From Micromonospora sp. NBC_01796 (GTDB lineage Bacteria > Actinomycetota > Actinomycetes > Mycobacteriales > Micromonosporaceae): a DNA stretch of 64,000 nucleotides. The DNA lies in the NCBI RefSeq assembly GCF_035917455.1, contig NZ_CP109078.1:4820001-4884000 (forward strand), given 5' to 3'. The notes beneath the pieces are model-generated. The model ran no database searches. It saw nothing but the letters and a program-made list of their open reading frames with translations, and was not told where the DNA came from. The position numbers and the translations under genes were made by a program. Every line of letters starts with the position of its first letter. The stretch's first letter is position 1. This document shows positions 43,535 to 52,028 of this stretch, in pieces.

Positions 43535-46291
43535 TCAGGAGTCGCCGCCGGTCTCGCCGACCGGAGCCGCCGAGATGTCGTTGATCGCGTACTTCTGGGC
43601 CGCCTCGGCCGGCACCGAGGCGGGTACTACACCGCGGAGCGCGAGCTGCCGCAGCGTCGCCACGGTGATCGACTCGGCGTCCACGTGGAAGTGCCGGCGC
43701 AGGGCGTGCCGGGTGTCGGACAGACCGAACCCGTCGGTGCCCAGCGACGTGTAGTCGCCCGGAACCCAGCGCGCGATCAGGTCCGGCACGGCCCGCATCC
43801 AGTCGCTGACCGCGACGACCGGGCCGGGCGCGTCGGCGAGCTTGCTGGCGATGTACGGCACCTTCGGCTCGCTGCCCGGGTGGAGCAGGTTGTACTCCTC
43901 GGCCTGCACCGCGTCCCGGCGCAGCTCGGTCCAGGAGGTGACCGACCAGACGTCGGCGGCCACACCCCAGTCCTGGGCCAGCAACTGCTGTGCCTTCAGG
44001 GCCCACTGGATGCCCGTACCCGAGGCCAGCAGGTTGGCCCGCGGGGTCTCGCCGCCCGCGGAGTTCGAGACCGACGGTGCCGGTGCGTAGCGGTAGATGC
44101 CCTTGAGCAGCCCCTCCACGTCGACGTCGGCGGGCTCGGCCGGCTGGAGGATCGGCTCGTTGTAGACGGTGAGGTAGTAGAAGATGTTCTCCGGGTCCTC
44201 GCCGTACATCCGGTGCAGGCCGTTCTCCAGGATGTGCGCCATCTCGAACGCGAACGCCGGGTCGTACGCGACGACGGCCGGGTTGGTCGCGGCGATCAGG
44301 TGCGAGTGGCCGTCCTCGTGCTGGAGGCCCTCACCGTTGAGCGTGGTCCGTCCCGCGGTGGCACCGAGGACGAAACCGCGCGCCATCTGGTCGGCGGCGG
44401 CCCAGAACGCGTCACCGGTGCGCTGGAAGCCGAACATCGAATAGAAGATGTACAGCGGGATCATCGGCTCGTCGTGGGTGGCGTACGACGACCCGGCGGC
44501 GGTGAACGAGGCGACCGAACCGGCCTCGTTGATCCCCTCGTGCAGGATCTGCCCGGTGGTCGACTCCTTGTAGGACAGGAACAGCTCCCGGTCGACCGAG
44601 GTGTACTTCTGCCCGTGCGGAGAGTAGATCTTCTGGGTCGGGAAGAGGGAGTCCATACCGAACGTACGGGCCTCGTCCGGGATGATCGGCACCCACCGCT
44701 TGCCGAACTCGCGGTCCTTCATCACGTCCTTGAGCAGGCGGACGAAGGCCATCGTGGTGGCGATCTTCTGCTTGCCCGAGCCGCGCTTGACGTCGGCGAA
44801 CCGCTCCGGGCCGGGGATGGCCAGCTTCTTGCCCTCGGTCCGGCGCGACGGCAGGTAACCGCCGAGCTGCTGCCGACGCTCGCGCAGGTACGCCAGCTCC
44901 TCGGACTTCTCACCCGGGTGGTAGTACGGCGGCAGGTAGGGGTTGCTCTCCAGCGCGCTGTCCGGGATGTCCAGGTAGAGGCGGTCACGGAACGACTTCA
45001 GGTCGTCCAGGGTCAGCTTCTTCATCTGGTGCGTGGCGTTGCGGCCCTCGAAGTGCGAACCGAGCGTCCAGCCCTTGATGGTCTTGGCGAGGATCACGGT
45101 CGGCTGGCCGGTGTGCTCGGTGGCCGCCTTGTACGCCGCGTACAGCTTGCGGTAGTCGTGCCCGCCCCGCTTGAGGTTCCAGATCTCGTCGTCGCTCATG
45201 TGCTCGACGAGCTTGCGGGTGCGCTGGTCCCGACCGAAGAAGTGCTCCCGGACGTACGCGCCGGACTCGGCCTTGTACGTCTGGTAGTCACCGTCCGGAG
45301 TGGTGTTCATCAGGTTGACCAGTGCGCCGTCGGTGTCCGCGGCGAGCAGCGGGTCCCACTCCCGGCCCCAGACGACCTTGATCACGTTCCAGCCGGCGCC
45401 CCGGAAGAACGACTCCAGCTCCTGCATGACCTTGCCGTTACCGCGTACCGGGCCGTCCAGCCGCTGGAGGTTGCAGTTGATCACGAAGGTGAGGTTGTCG
45501 AGTTCCTCGCGGGCGGCCACGCCGATCGCGCCCAGCGACTCCGGCTCGTCCATCTCGCCGTCACCGAGGAACGCCCACACGTGCTGCTGGGACGTGTCCT
45601 TGATGCCACGGTTGTGCAGGTACCGGTTGAACCGGGCCTGGTAGATGGCGTTCATCCCGCCGAGACCCATGGAGACGGTGGGGAACTCCCAGAAGTCGGG
45701 CATCAGCCGCGGGTGCGGGTACGACGGCAGGCCGCCACCCGGATGCGACAGCTCCTGCCGGAACCCGTCGAGCTGGTGCTCGGACAGCCGTCCCTCCAGG
45801 TACGCGCGCGCGTACATACCGGGGGAGCCGTGGCCCTGGTAGAAGATGTGGTCGCCGCCACCCGGGTGGTTCTTGCCCCGGAAGAAGTGGTTGAAGCCCA
45901 CCTCGTACAGCGAAGCGGAGCTGGCGTACGTCGAGATGTGTCCGCCGACGCCGATCTCCGGGCGCTGCGCGCGGTGCACGAGCATCGCCGCGTTCCACCG
46001 GATGTACGCCCGGATCCGGCGCTCGACGTGCTCGTCGCCGGGGAACCAGGGCTCGCGCTCCGGGGGGATCGTGTTGATGTAGTCGGTGGTGGTCAGCGGC
46101 GGTACCCCGACCTGGCGCTCTCTCGCGCGCTCCAGCAGACGGAGCATGACGTAGCGGGCGCGTTTGGCACCGCGCTCGTCGATCACTCCGTCAAGCGACT
46201 CGACCCATTCGCTGGTTTCTTCAGGGTCGATGTCCGGAAGCTGGCTCGGCAGGCCGTCGCTGATTACCGGGCGCTTGCGTTCCGTGGCCAC
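43535..46291 (-). CDS. aceE: Pyruvate dehydrogenase E1 component, homodimeric
   Basis: 918 aa. Thiamine-diphosphate enzyme that decarboxylates pyruvate and passes the acetyl group to the lipoyl E2. Start of fold: [20 protein letters not shown]. The TPP-binding motif is [13 protein letters not shown] followed later by [28 protein letters not shown] and [18 protein letters not shown] are typical of the AceE class, which actinomycetes use with SucB-type E2. GTG at 46291 with GAGGGA. E2 and E3 are not in the window. Confidence 0.96.
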   Translation of the reverse strand: MATERKRPVISDGLPSQLPDIDPEETSEWVESLDGVIDERGAKRARYVMLRLLERARERQVGVPPLTTTDYINTIPPEREPWFPGDEHVERRIRAYIRWNAAMLVHRAQRPEIGVGGHISTYASSASLYEVGFNHFFRGKNHPGGGDHIFYQGHGSPGMYARAYLEGRLSEHQLDGFRQELSHPGGGLPSYPHPRLMPDFWEFPTVSMGLGGMNAIYQARFNRYLHNRGIKDTSQQHVWAFLGDGEMDEPESLGAIGVAAREELDNLTFVINCNLQRLDGPVRGNGKVMQELESFFRGAGWNVIKVVWGREWDPLLAADTDGALVNLMNTTPDGDYQTYKAESGAYVREHFFGRDQRTRKLVEHMSDDEIWNLKRGGHDYRKLYAAYKAATEHTGQPTVILAKTIKGWTLGSHFEGRNATHQMKKLTLDDLKSFRDRLYLDIPDSALESNPYLPPYYHPGEKSEELAYLRERRQQLGGYLPSRRTEGKKLAIPGPERFADVKRGSGKQKIATTMAFVRLLKDVMKDREFGKRWVPIIPDEARTFGMDSLFPTQKIYSPHGQKYTSVDRELFLSYKESTTGQILHEGINEAGSVASFTAAGSSYATHDEPMIPLYIFYSMFGFQRTGDAFWAAADQMARGFVLGATAGRTTLNGEGLQHEDGHSHLIAATNPAVVAYDPAFAFEMAHILENGLHRMYGEDPENIFYYLTVYNEPILQPAEPADVDVEGLLKGIYRYAPAPSVSNSAGGETPRANLLASGTGIQWALKAQQLLAQDWGVAADVWSVTSWTELRRDAVQAEEYNLLHPGSEPKVPYIASKLADAPGPVVAVSDWMRAVPDLIARWVPGDYTSLGTDGFGLSDTRHALRRHFHVDAESITVATLRQLALRGVVPASVPAEAAQKYAINDISAAPVGETGGDS

Positions 46292-46512
46292 AGGCGTTCC
46301 CTCGGTTGTGTGTGGGATTAGTCTCTGGCGCCATCCTGCCCCCTCATGCCCGGTTCCGTCACGCCTAGTGGCCGCAGACGCGACACTCGACACATGTACC
46401 CTCCAGTAACTTGGCGGCAACATGTTTGTCAGCTAACCGACGGTGGCGAAAGCTGGCGCCCGGTTTGTGGGAGGAACGGACCCTTCCCGACCACTCCGGC
46501 AGACTGTGCCCC

Positions 46513-46917
46513 ATGCACACCGAAGTCATCACTGTCCGGACCGGCTCCCGTCCCGTGGTCCGGGACATCACCCGGGAAGCCCAGCGGTTCGTCGACGGTC
46601 AGGGCGACGGCCTGCTGCACGTCTTCGTCCCGCACGCGACCGCCGGACTGGCGCTCATCGAGACCGGCTCCGGGTCCGACGACGACCTGCTCAGCGCCCT
46701 GGACGACCTGCTGCCGACCGACGACCGCTGGCGGCACCGGCACGGCTCGCCCGGCCACGGCCGCGACCACGTTTTGCCCGCCTTCGTGCCCCCGTACGCG
46801 ACGGTTCCGGTGCTCGCCGGGCAGTTGGCCCTCGGCACCTGGCAGTCGATCTGCCTGGTCGACCCGAACGGCGACAACCCCACCCGCCAGGTCCGCTTCT
46901 CCTTCCTCCCCGCCTGA
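46513..46917 (+). CDS. YjbQ/UPF0047 family protein
   Basis: 134 aa, a compact beta-rich protein. Conserved family strings are clear: HVFVPHATAGLALIE, then GHGRDHVLPAFVPPYATVPV and TWQSICLVD. Bacterial YjbQ has weak thiamine-phosphate synthase activity in vitro; the real role is unknown. ATG at 46513; the ribosome site is weak. Divergent from aceE (221 bases). Confidence 0.9.
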   Translation: MHTEVITVRTGSRPVVRDITREAQRFVDGQGDGLLHVFVPHATAGLALIETGSGSDDDLLSALDDLLPTDDRWRHRHGSPGHGRDHVLPAFVPPYATVPVLAGQLALGTWQSICLVDPNGDNPTRQVRFSFLPA

Positions 46918-46987
46918 CCTCCCTGCCCCCACCCTTCAAAAACTCCGCACCCCCGAAGAACCCCCACCCCCTCCTCCGGGGGTCCCT

Positions 46988-47041
46988 CTTGTAGAGAAAG
47001 AGTGGCTATCCACCCTCGGATAACCACTCTTTCTCTACAAG
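46988..47041. terminator. Long AT-rich bidirectional stem-loop
   Basis: 24-bp arms (46988-47011 and 47018-47041, core TTGTAGAGAAAGAGTGG) with one mismatch and a 6-nt loop, between the convergent yjbQ and phoD genes. The arm is far AT-richer than its surroundings. Confidence 0.8.
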
Positions 47042-47057
47042 AGTGCGGATCTTGGGG

Positions 47058-48707
47058 TTAGGGGCGGGCGGTCTCCTGCGCGGTGGTGTCGGGGGTGGCG
47101 AGGGACTGGCGCTGGGTGGCGGCCGGGGCGGGGTCGAGGGGGCGGTCGTAGGTCTGGTGGAGGCCGGGGACGCGGTCCTCGATCACGAACGAGGCGCGGG
47201 TGTACGCGGGGGCGTCCGGGGTGCTCACGTACGGCAGGACCTCGAAGTCGGCCTTCAGGTGCTCGTTGGTGATCTTCGTGAGGACGAAGCCCCGCTGGTT
47301 GTTGTAGAACCGCAGGTGCGGGTTGATCCCGAGGAACGGGTGCTCCGACGGGACCGAGTCGGCGCCGTCCCCGCCCGAGGTGATCGAGGAGCAGACCAGT
47401 TCGGTGCCGACCGTACGCGAGGTCGGGTCGGCGTAGTCGAGCTTGAGGTCACTGGCCCAGTGGGCGTGCACGTCGCCGGTGAGCACCACCGGGTTGCGTA
47501 CGCCCGCGCCGAGCCAGCCCCGGGTGATCCGGTCACGGGAGGCGACGTACCCGTCCCAGGAGTCCATGCTGGTCACCGTCGCCGGGCCGGCGTTGTTGTC
47601 CCGCTGGGCGAAGAAGACCTGCTGGCCGAGGATGTCCCAGCGGGCCGACGAGCGGCGGAACCCGTCGATCAGCCACCGCTCCTGGGCGGCCCCGGTGATC
47701 GAACGGGCCGGGTCGACCGCCGCCGGGCAGTCCTTGTAACCGTCGCCGCACCCCTGGTCGTCCCGGTACTGCCGGGTGTCGAGCATGTGGAACGTGGCCA
47801 GCCGGCCCCACTGCACCCGCCGGTAGAGCTGCATGTCGATCCCGCGCGGGATCGACGTACGCCGCAGCGGCATGTTCTCGTAGTACGCCTGGAACGCCGC
47901 CGCCCGCCGGGCCGGGAACTCCGGGTCGGCCGCCTCGGGTACGTCGTCGGCCCAGTTGTTCTCCACCTCGTGGTCGTCGAAGACCACCAGCCACGGCGCC
48001 ACCAGGTGGGCGGCCTGGAGGTCGGCGTCGGTCTTGTACTGAGCGTGCCGCTGCCGGTAGTTGGCCAGGGTGCGGGTCTCCGGACCCTCGTGGTCGCGCG
48101 GGTTCCCGCCGGGGATGTTGTACGTGTCCGGGGCGTACTCGTACTGGTAGTCGCCGAGGTGCAGGATCAGGTCCGGGTCGGCCTCGGCCAGCCGCTTGTA
48201 CGCGGTGAAGTACCCGTGCTCGTACTGCGAGCAGGAGACGAACGCCATCGCCAGGGCCCCACCGACGCTCCACGGCGGGGGTGCGGTACGGGTCCGGCCG
48301 ACCGGCGAGGTGTACCGCTCGACGTGGAACCGGTAGAAGTATTCGCGCCCGGCCGCCAGGCCGTCGAGTTCGACGTGGACACTGTGTGCCGCCTGCGGGC
48401 GGGCGAGCGCGGTGCCGGTGCGTACGACCCGGCGGAACCGCTCGTCGGCGGCGAGTTCCCAGCGGACCGGCACGGTACGGGCCGGCATGCCGCCGAGACC
48501 GTCCTCGGCCAGGGGCTGCGGGGCGAGCCGGGTCCAGAGCACGAACCCCTCGTGGTCGGGGTCACCGGAGGCCACCCCGAGCGTGAACGGGTCCTCCCGC
48601 AGCGGCCGAGCCGGCGTAGCACCGGCAGCGGCAGGCAACCCGCCCACCGCGCCGACGGCACCGACCGCCGCCCCACCGAGCAGCAGAGTACGTCGAGAAA
48701 CTGACAC
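47058..48707 (-). CDS. phoD: PhoD-family alkaline phosphatase/phosphodiesterase, Tat-exported
   Basis: 549 aa. Twin-arginine signal SRRTLLLGGAAVGAVGA at the N-terminus; export folded with metals. An N-terminal fibronectin-like domain (PFTLGVASGDPDHEGFVLWT) is followed by the metallophosphatase core with metal ligands LHLGDYQYEY, VFDDHEVENNW and LTGDVHAHW. PhoD enzymes use iron and calcium and release phosphate from esters including teichoic acid. GTG at 48707 behind GGGGAGA. Phosphate-starvation control is expected, but I do not see a clear Pho box. Confidence 0.92.
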   Translation of the reverse strand: MSVSRRTLLLGGAAVGAVGAVGGLPAAAGATPARPLREDPFTLGVASGDPDHEGFVLWTRLAPQPLAEDGLGGMPARTVPVRWELAADERFRRVVRTGTALARPQAAHSVHVELDGLAAGREYFYRFHVERYTSPVGRTRTAPPPWSVGGALAMAFVSCSQYEHGYFTAYKRLAEADPDLILHLGDYQYEYAPDTYNIPGGNPRDHEGPETRTLANYRQRHAQYKTDADLQAAHLVAPWLVVFDDHEVENNWADDVPEAADPEFPARRAAAFQAYYENMPLRRTSIPRGIDMQLYRRVQWGRLATFHMLDTRQYRDDQGCGDGYKDCPAAVDPARSITGAAQERWLIDGFRRSSARWDILGQQVFFAQRDNNAGPATVTSMDSWDGYVASRDRITRGWLGAGVRNPVVLTGDVHAHWASDLKLDYADPTSRTVGTELVCSSITSGGDGADSVPSEHPFLGINPHLRFYNNQRGFVLTKITNEHLKADFEVLPYVSTPDAPAYTRASFVIEDRVPGLHQTYDRPLDPAPAATQRQSLATPDTTAQETARP

Positions 48708-48819
48708 GGAAATCTCCCCAGGATCCGGAAAACACGGACCCCCGCAGCCTCTCGATCTCCCGTTCACCCCCCACCGCCCCCGCCTTACCCCCAGCCGAAC
48801 ACCAGGCGAAGACTCCCGT

Positions 48820-48889
48820 CGATCTTGCAGTTGTGGTCGTCCACATAGGCCACGATTCCGACATACGAGGCACCACAACTGCAAGATCG
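48820..48889. repeat. Long inverted repeat, arm GATCTTGCAGTTGTGG, copy 2
   Basis: Perfect 18-bp arms (48820-48837 and 48872-48889) with a 34-nt loop. The arm is the same as that at 8818-8893 40 kb away, including the GTC before it, while the loop sequence is unrelated. It lies 37 bases past the stop of the ABC-2 permease gene, upstream of phoD. Confidence 0.85.
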
Positions 48890-48925
48890 CCGGGGGTCGG
48901 GGCGGGGGGCGGGACGGGGGTGGGG

Positions 48926-49723
48926 TTACACGGCGATGTCGCGGCGGGTGAAGAGGTAGGTGCCGGCGGCGACCAGGAGTGTTGTGGTGGCTAGGAGGAG
49001 TAACGGGCCGGTGGTTTGGAGGCCGTTCACCAAGGGGTCGCCGGACAGGTACCAGTGGAAGGGGGAGAGGTTCTGGGCCCAGGCGAGACCATCCACCTGG
49101 GGGAGGACGGAGTTGGCCAGGTAGGCGAGGACGGCTACGGCGGCTGCGCCGCCCAGGGCCGCTGCGCGGCTGCCGGTGGCGCCGCCGATGGCGAAGGCGA
49201 GCGCGCCGAAGGTGGCCCCGAACAGGGCGAGTTGGAGGCTGATCGCGGCCAGTGCGCCGGCCCCCACACCCTCGAACTCGGCCGGTCCGCTCAGGGCGAT
49301 CATCACCAGGGCGAGCAGGCCGCAGATCAGCACCAACCCGAGCAGCAGGGCGGCGTACCGGTGCAGGGCGAGCCGGGCCCGGCCGACCGGGTGGGCGAGC
49401 AGCAGGTCGAGGGTCCCGGCCTCCTCGTCCCCCGCGATCGCGCGGGTGCCGGCGGCGATCGCGAAGACGGTCACCAGCAACGGTACGAGCAGCCCGTAGA
49501 CGGCTCCGCCGAGGTAACCGGCGGCAGTGGTCAGGTCGCTGTAGTTGAACGCCTCCAGCAACCCTTCCGGGTACGCGGCCAGCGCCTCCGCCATCTCCGG
49601 GTTCTGCATCGTCGGCCAGAAGGACGCGTACATGGCGCCGACGGCGACGATCGCCACGGTCCAGCCGAACAGGGACCGGCGGGTGTCGAACAGAGCCTTC
49701 GTGAACGGGTTACGCAACAGCAT
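48926..49723 (-). CDS. ABC-2 type exporter permease
   Basis: 265 aa with six helices (first: GWTVAIVAVGAMYASFWPTM). Typical ABC-2 permease, with the coupling region GTLDLLLAHPVGRARLALHR. Its start overlaps the end of the ATPase gene by 14 bases, so the two form one transporter. Exports an unknown compound, perhaps an antibiotic or lipid. Confidence 0.9.
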   Translation of the reverse strand: MLLRNPFTKALFDTRRSLFGWTVAIVAVGAMYASFWPTMQNPEMAEALAAYPEGLLEAFNYSDLTTAAGYLGGAVYGLLVPLLVTVFAIAAGTRAIAGDEEAGTLDLLLAHPVGRARLALHRYAALLLGLVLICGLLALVMIALSGPAEFEGVGAGALAAISLQLALFGATFGALAFAIGGATGSRAAALGGAAAVAVLAYLANSVLPQVDGLAWAQNLSPFHWYLSGDPLVNGLQTTGPLLLLATTTLLVAAGTYLFTRRDIAV

Positions 49724-50642
49724 GATGCGCCTCCTGCCCGCTATCGCTGTGCCCGGTCTCGCTGTAGTAGCCGAAGAACAACTCCTCCAGGTCGGGCTCC
49801 TCGGCCCGCAGACTCAGTACGGTGTGCCGGCTCGCCGCCTTGACCAGCGCGTCGGCCCGGCCGTCCAGCCGGCACCGCAGGGTGTGCCCGGCCACGGTCA
49901 CGTCACTGATGTTCGGCAGCGAGGCGAACTCCTCCGTACCGACCGGCTCCTCGAACACGATCTCGACCTGGCGTACGGCGCGTTCGCGCAGCTCCTCGAC
50001 CCGCTCGACGGTGATCAGCCGTCCCTCCCGGATGATCCCCACCCGGTCGGCGGTCTGCTGCACCTCGCTCATCACGTGCGAGGACATGAAGACGGTCTGC
50101 CCGGCGGCCTTCGCCTCCCGGACCATGGCGACGAACTCCTGTTGCAGGAACGGGTCCAGCCCGCTGGTCGGCTCGTCCAGGATGAGCAGCTCGGGGGAGT
50201 GCATGAACGCCTGCACCACACCGATCTTCTGCCGGTTGCCTTTGGACAGGCCCTTGATCCGGCGGTCGAGGTCGAGCCCGAGCCGCTGCGCGAGGTCGTC
50301 GATCCGGGACCGGGGCACCCCGCCGCGCAGGTTCCCGAGGTAGGTGAGCAGGTCCCGCCCGGTCTGCCGCCCGTCGACCACGAAGTCACCGGCGAGGTAA
50401 CCGATCCGCCGACGCAGTTGTACGCCGTGGGTGCGCGGGTCGGCGCCGAGGACGCGTACGCGACCGGAGGTGGGGCGGATCAGGTCGAGCAGGATCCGGA
50501 TGGTGGTGGACTTGCCGGAGCCGTTGGGGCCGAGGAACCCGTACACCTCACCGGGCTCGACCCGCAGGTCCAGTCCGGTCAGGCCACGGTTGCGGCCGTA
50601 CGTCTTGGTGAGGTTCTCGGTGCTGATGGCCGATTCGGTCAT
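49710..50642 (-). CDS. ABC transporter ATP-binding protein (DrrA/CcmA type)
   Basis: 310 aa. Walker A GPNGSGKST at 38-46, signature LSKGNRQK (ABC-2 exporter form), Walker B LLILDEPTSGLD, H-loop SSHVMSEV. The C-terminal about 90 aa (QVEIVFEEPVGTEEF...) is the accessory domain of DrrA-like proteins. ATG 50642 behind GGAGAGG. Operon: GbsR-type regulator, ATPase, permease. Confidence 0.93.
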   Translation of the reverse strand: MTESAISTENLTKTYGRNRGLTGLDLRVEPGEVYGFLGPNGSGKSTTIRILLDLIRPTSGRVRVLGADPRTHGVQLRRRIGYLAGDFVVDGRQTGRDLLTYLGNLRGGVPRSRIDDLAQRLGLDLDRRIKGLSKGNRQKIGVVQAFMHSPELLILDEPTSGLDPFLQQEFVAMVREAKAAGQTVFMSSHVMSEVQQTADRVGIIREGRLITVERVEELRERAVRQVEIVFEEPVGTEEFASLPNISDVTVAGHTLRCRLDGRADALVKAASRHTVLSLRAEEPDLEELFFGYYSETGHSDSGQEAHHAVA

Positions 50643-50695
50643 CGGCCTCTCCTCTCCGATGGTGTTCGACGCGCCCGATGGTCTTCGGTGCGCCG

Positions 50696-51211
50696 CTAGC
50701 GGTCGCCCGCCTCCGGTCGCGCCATCTTCCGGGCGTGTTCGGTCTTGAACCGTTCGATGAAGCCGGGTAGCTCCCGTTCGACGAAGGCGTAGAGGTCGCG
50801 GGTATAGACGAGCCGGTCGGTCAGCGGTGACTGTTCGCCGCCGAGCAGTTCGATGCCCCGGTCCATCAGTTGACGGAAGAGGCGGAACCGTTCGGACTCG
50901 GCGACCCGGGTGAACGCGTCGGGCATGAGCTCCCAGGCGATGCCGCGCCGGCCGGGGTTGGCCACCTTCCGGACCAGGCCGGTGCTCTCCAACATCCGGA
51001 TCCCGGTGCTGACCGAGCCCTTGGACAGGCCGGTCATCTCGGCGATCTCGGTGGCGGTCGCGTACGGCGGGTCGCAGATCAGGAGCCAACCGAGGACCTT
51101 GCCGTACGCGGGCGGCAGGCCCAGTCCGGTCAGCACGATGCCGGCGTCCTCGACGTAACGACGTTCGGGGGAGAACTCGACCACGGATCCTCGCTTGTTC
51201 CCAATGTTCAA
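50696..51211 (-). CDS. GbsR/MarR-type transcriptional regulator
   Basis: 171 aa. Winged helix TATEIAEMTGLSKGSVSTGI with the wing VANPGRRGIAWEL, characteristic of the GbsR branch of MarR regulators, commonly found before ABC-2 exporters. It probably represses the exporter operon that follows after 53 bases. Start uncertain: TTG at 51211, or GTG at 51184 close to AGGA. Confidence 0.85.
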   Translation of the reverse strand: MNIGNKRGSVVEFSPERRYVEDAGIVLTGLGLPPAYGKVLGWLLICDPPYATATEIAEMTGLSKGSVSTGIRMLESTGLVRKVANPGRRGIAWELMPDAFTRVAESERFRLFRQLMDRGIELLGGEQSPLTDRLVYTRDLYAFVERELPGFIERFKTEHARKMARPEAGDR

Positions 51212-51316
51212 TGATTTGCAAACTAACCGTACGACGACCCGTCAAGCCCCTGCCCCACCCGCGCCCGCCGGAAGTCGCACCCACCGAAGACTCCGACACA
51301 CCCCGCCCGGCCCGCT

Positions 51317-51383
51317 CATGATCGTTGCGCGCTCACCTGTCGGAACGGCGGCTCGGAGAACAGCTCAGCGCGCAACGATCATG
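51317..51383. repeat. Perfect 17-bp inverted repeat in a divergent promoter region
   Basis: CATGATCGTTGCGCGCT (51317-51333) and its exact complement (51367-51383), loop 33 nt. It lies between the GbsR and MarR genes, which point away from each other, so a terminator role is not natural. Same architecture (long arms, loop of about 34) as the GATCTTGCAGTTGTGG elements but a different arm. Confidence 0.8.
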
Positions 51384-51442
51384 GACGTGACCTTGGCGAT
51401 AAGAGGGCGGTAGGTGGTCTATGCGCGGGTACCGTCCTGCCC

Positions 51443-51964
51443 ATGGCGCAGATCGGCGACCCGGCCACGGCCCCCGCCCCGGCGGCCACGCCTGCCGCCG
51501 TGGCGGCGACGGCAGGCCCGGCGGGTGACGGTGGGCTGGCCGGTGAGGTGGTGCGCCGGATCATGCACGTGTCCGGGGCGATGCGGCACTTCATGGACCT
51601 CGACCTGGCCGAACTCGGACTGACCCCGGCGGTCGCGAACGCCCTGCACGAACTCGACCCGGACCGCCCCCTGCCCGCCCGTGACCTGGCCGAGCGGCTC
51701 GACTGCGACCCGTCGAACATCACCATGCTGGTGGACAAACTGGAGCGCCTCGGACTCGTACGCCGCCAGGTCGACCCGGCCGACCGCCGGCTGCGCACCC
51801 TGGTCGTCACCGACGAGGGTCGGGACGTACGCGAGCGGGTCGGGCGGATCATGTCGGACTCCCGACTCCTGGCCGGGCTGAGCGCCGACGAGTTGGCCAC
51901 CCTGCGCACCCTGATGTGGAAGGTTTCCGACGGCGGCTGTCCGGAAGAACCCGCACTGGGCTGA
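51443..51964 (+). CDS. MarR-family transcriptional regulator
   Basis: 173 aa. Ala-rich N-terminal tail of about 28 aa, then a MarR domain: recognition helix region LPARDLAERLDCDPSNITML, wing DPADRRLRTLVVTDEG. The gene 64 bases downstream (E1 alpha/beta dehydrogenase) may or may not be its target. Confidence 0.88.
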   Translation: MAQIGDPATAPAPAATPAAVAATAGPAGDGGLAGEVVRRIMHVSGAMRHFMDLDLAELGLTPAVANALHELDPDRPLPARDLAERLDCDPSNITMLVDKLERLGLVRRQVDPADRRLRTLVVTDEGRDVRERVGRIMSDSRLLAGLSADELATLRTLMWKVSDGGCPEEPALG

Positions 51965-52028
51965 TCGGCGCGCCACATCCGCAGCGCGGCGACCGTGTCT
52001 GAGTGGTCAGTGGTGGCAGAAGTCGGTA

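Noticed and set aside
43508-46321. 937-codon plus-strand frame opposite aceE
   Set aside because: Shadow of a highly conserved gene; no domain, no ribosome site.
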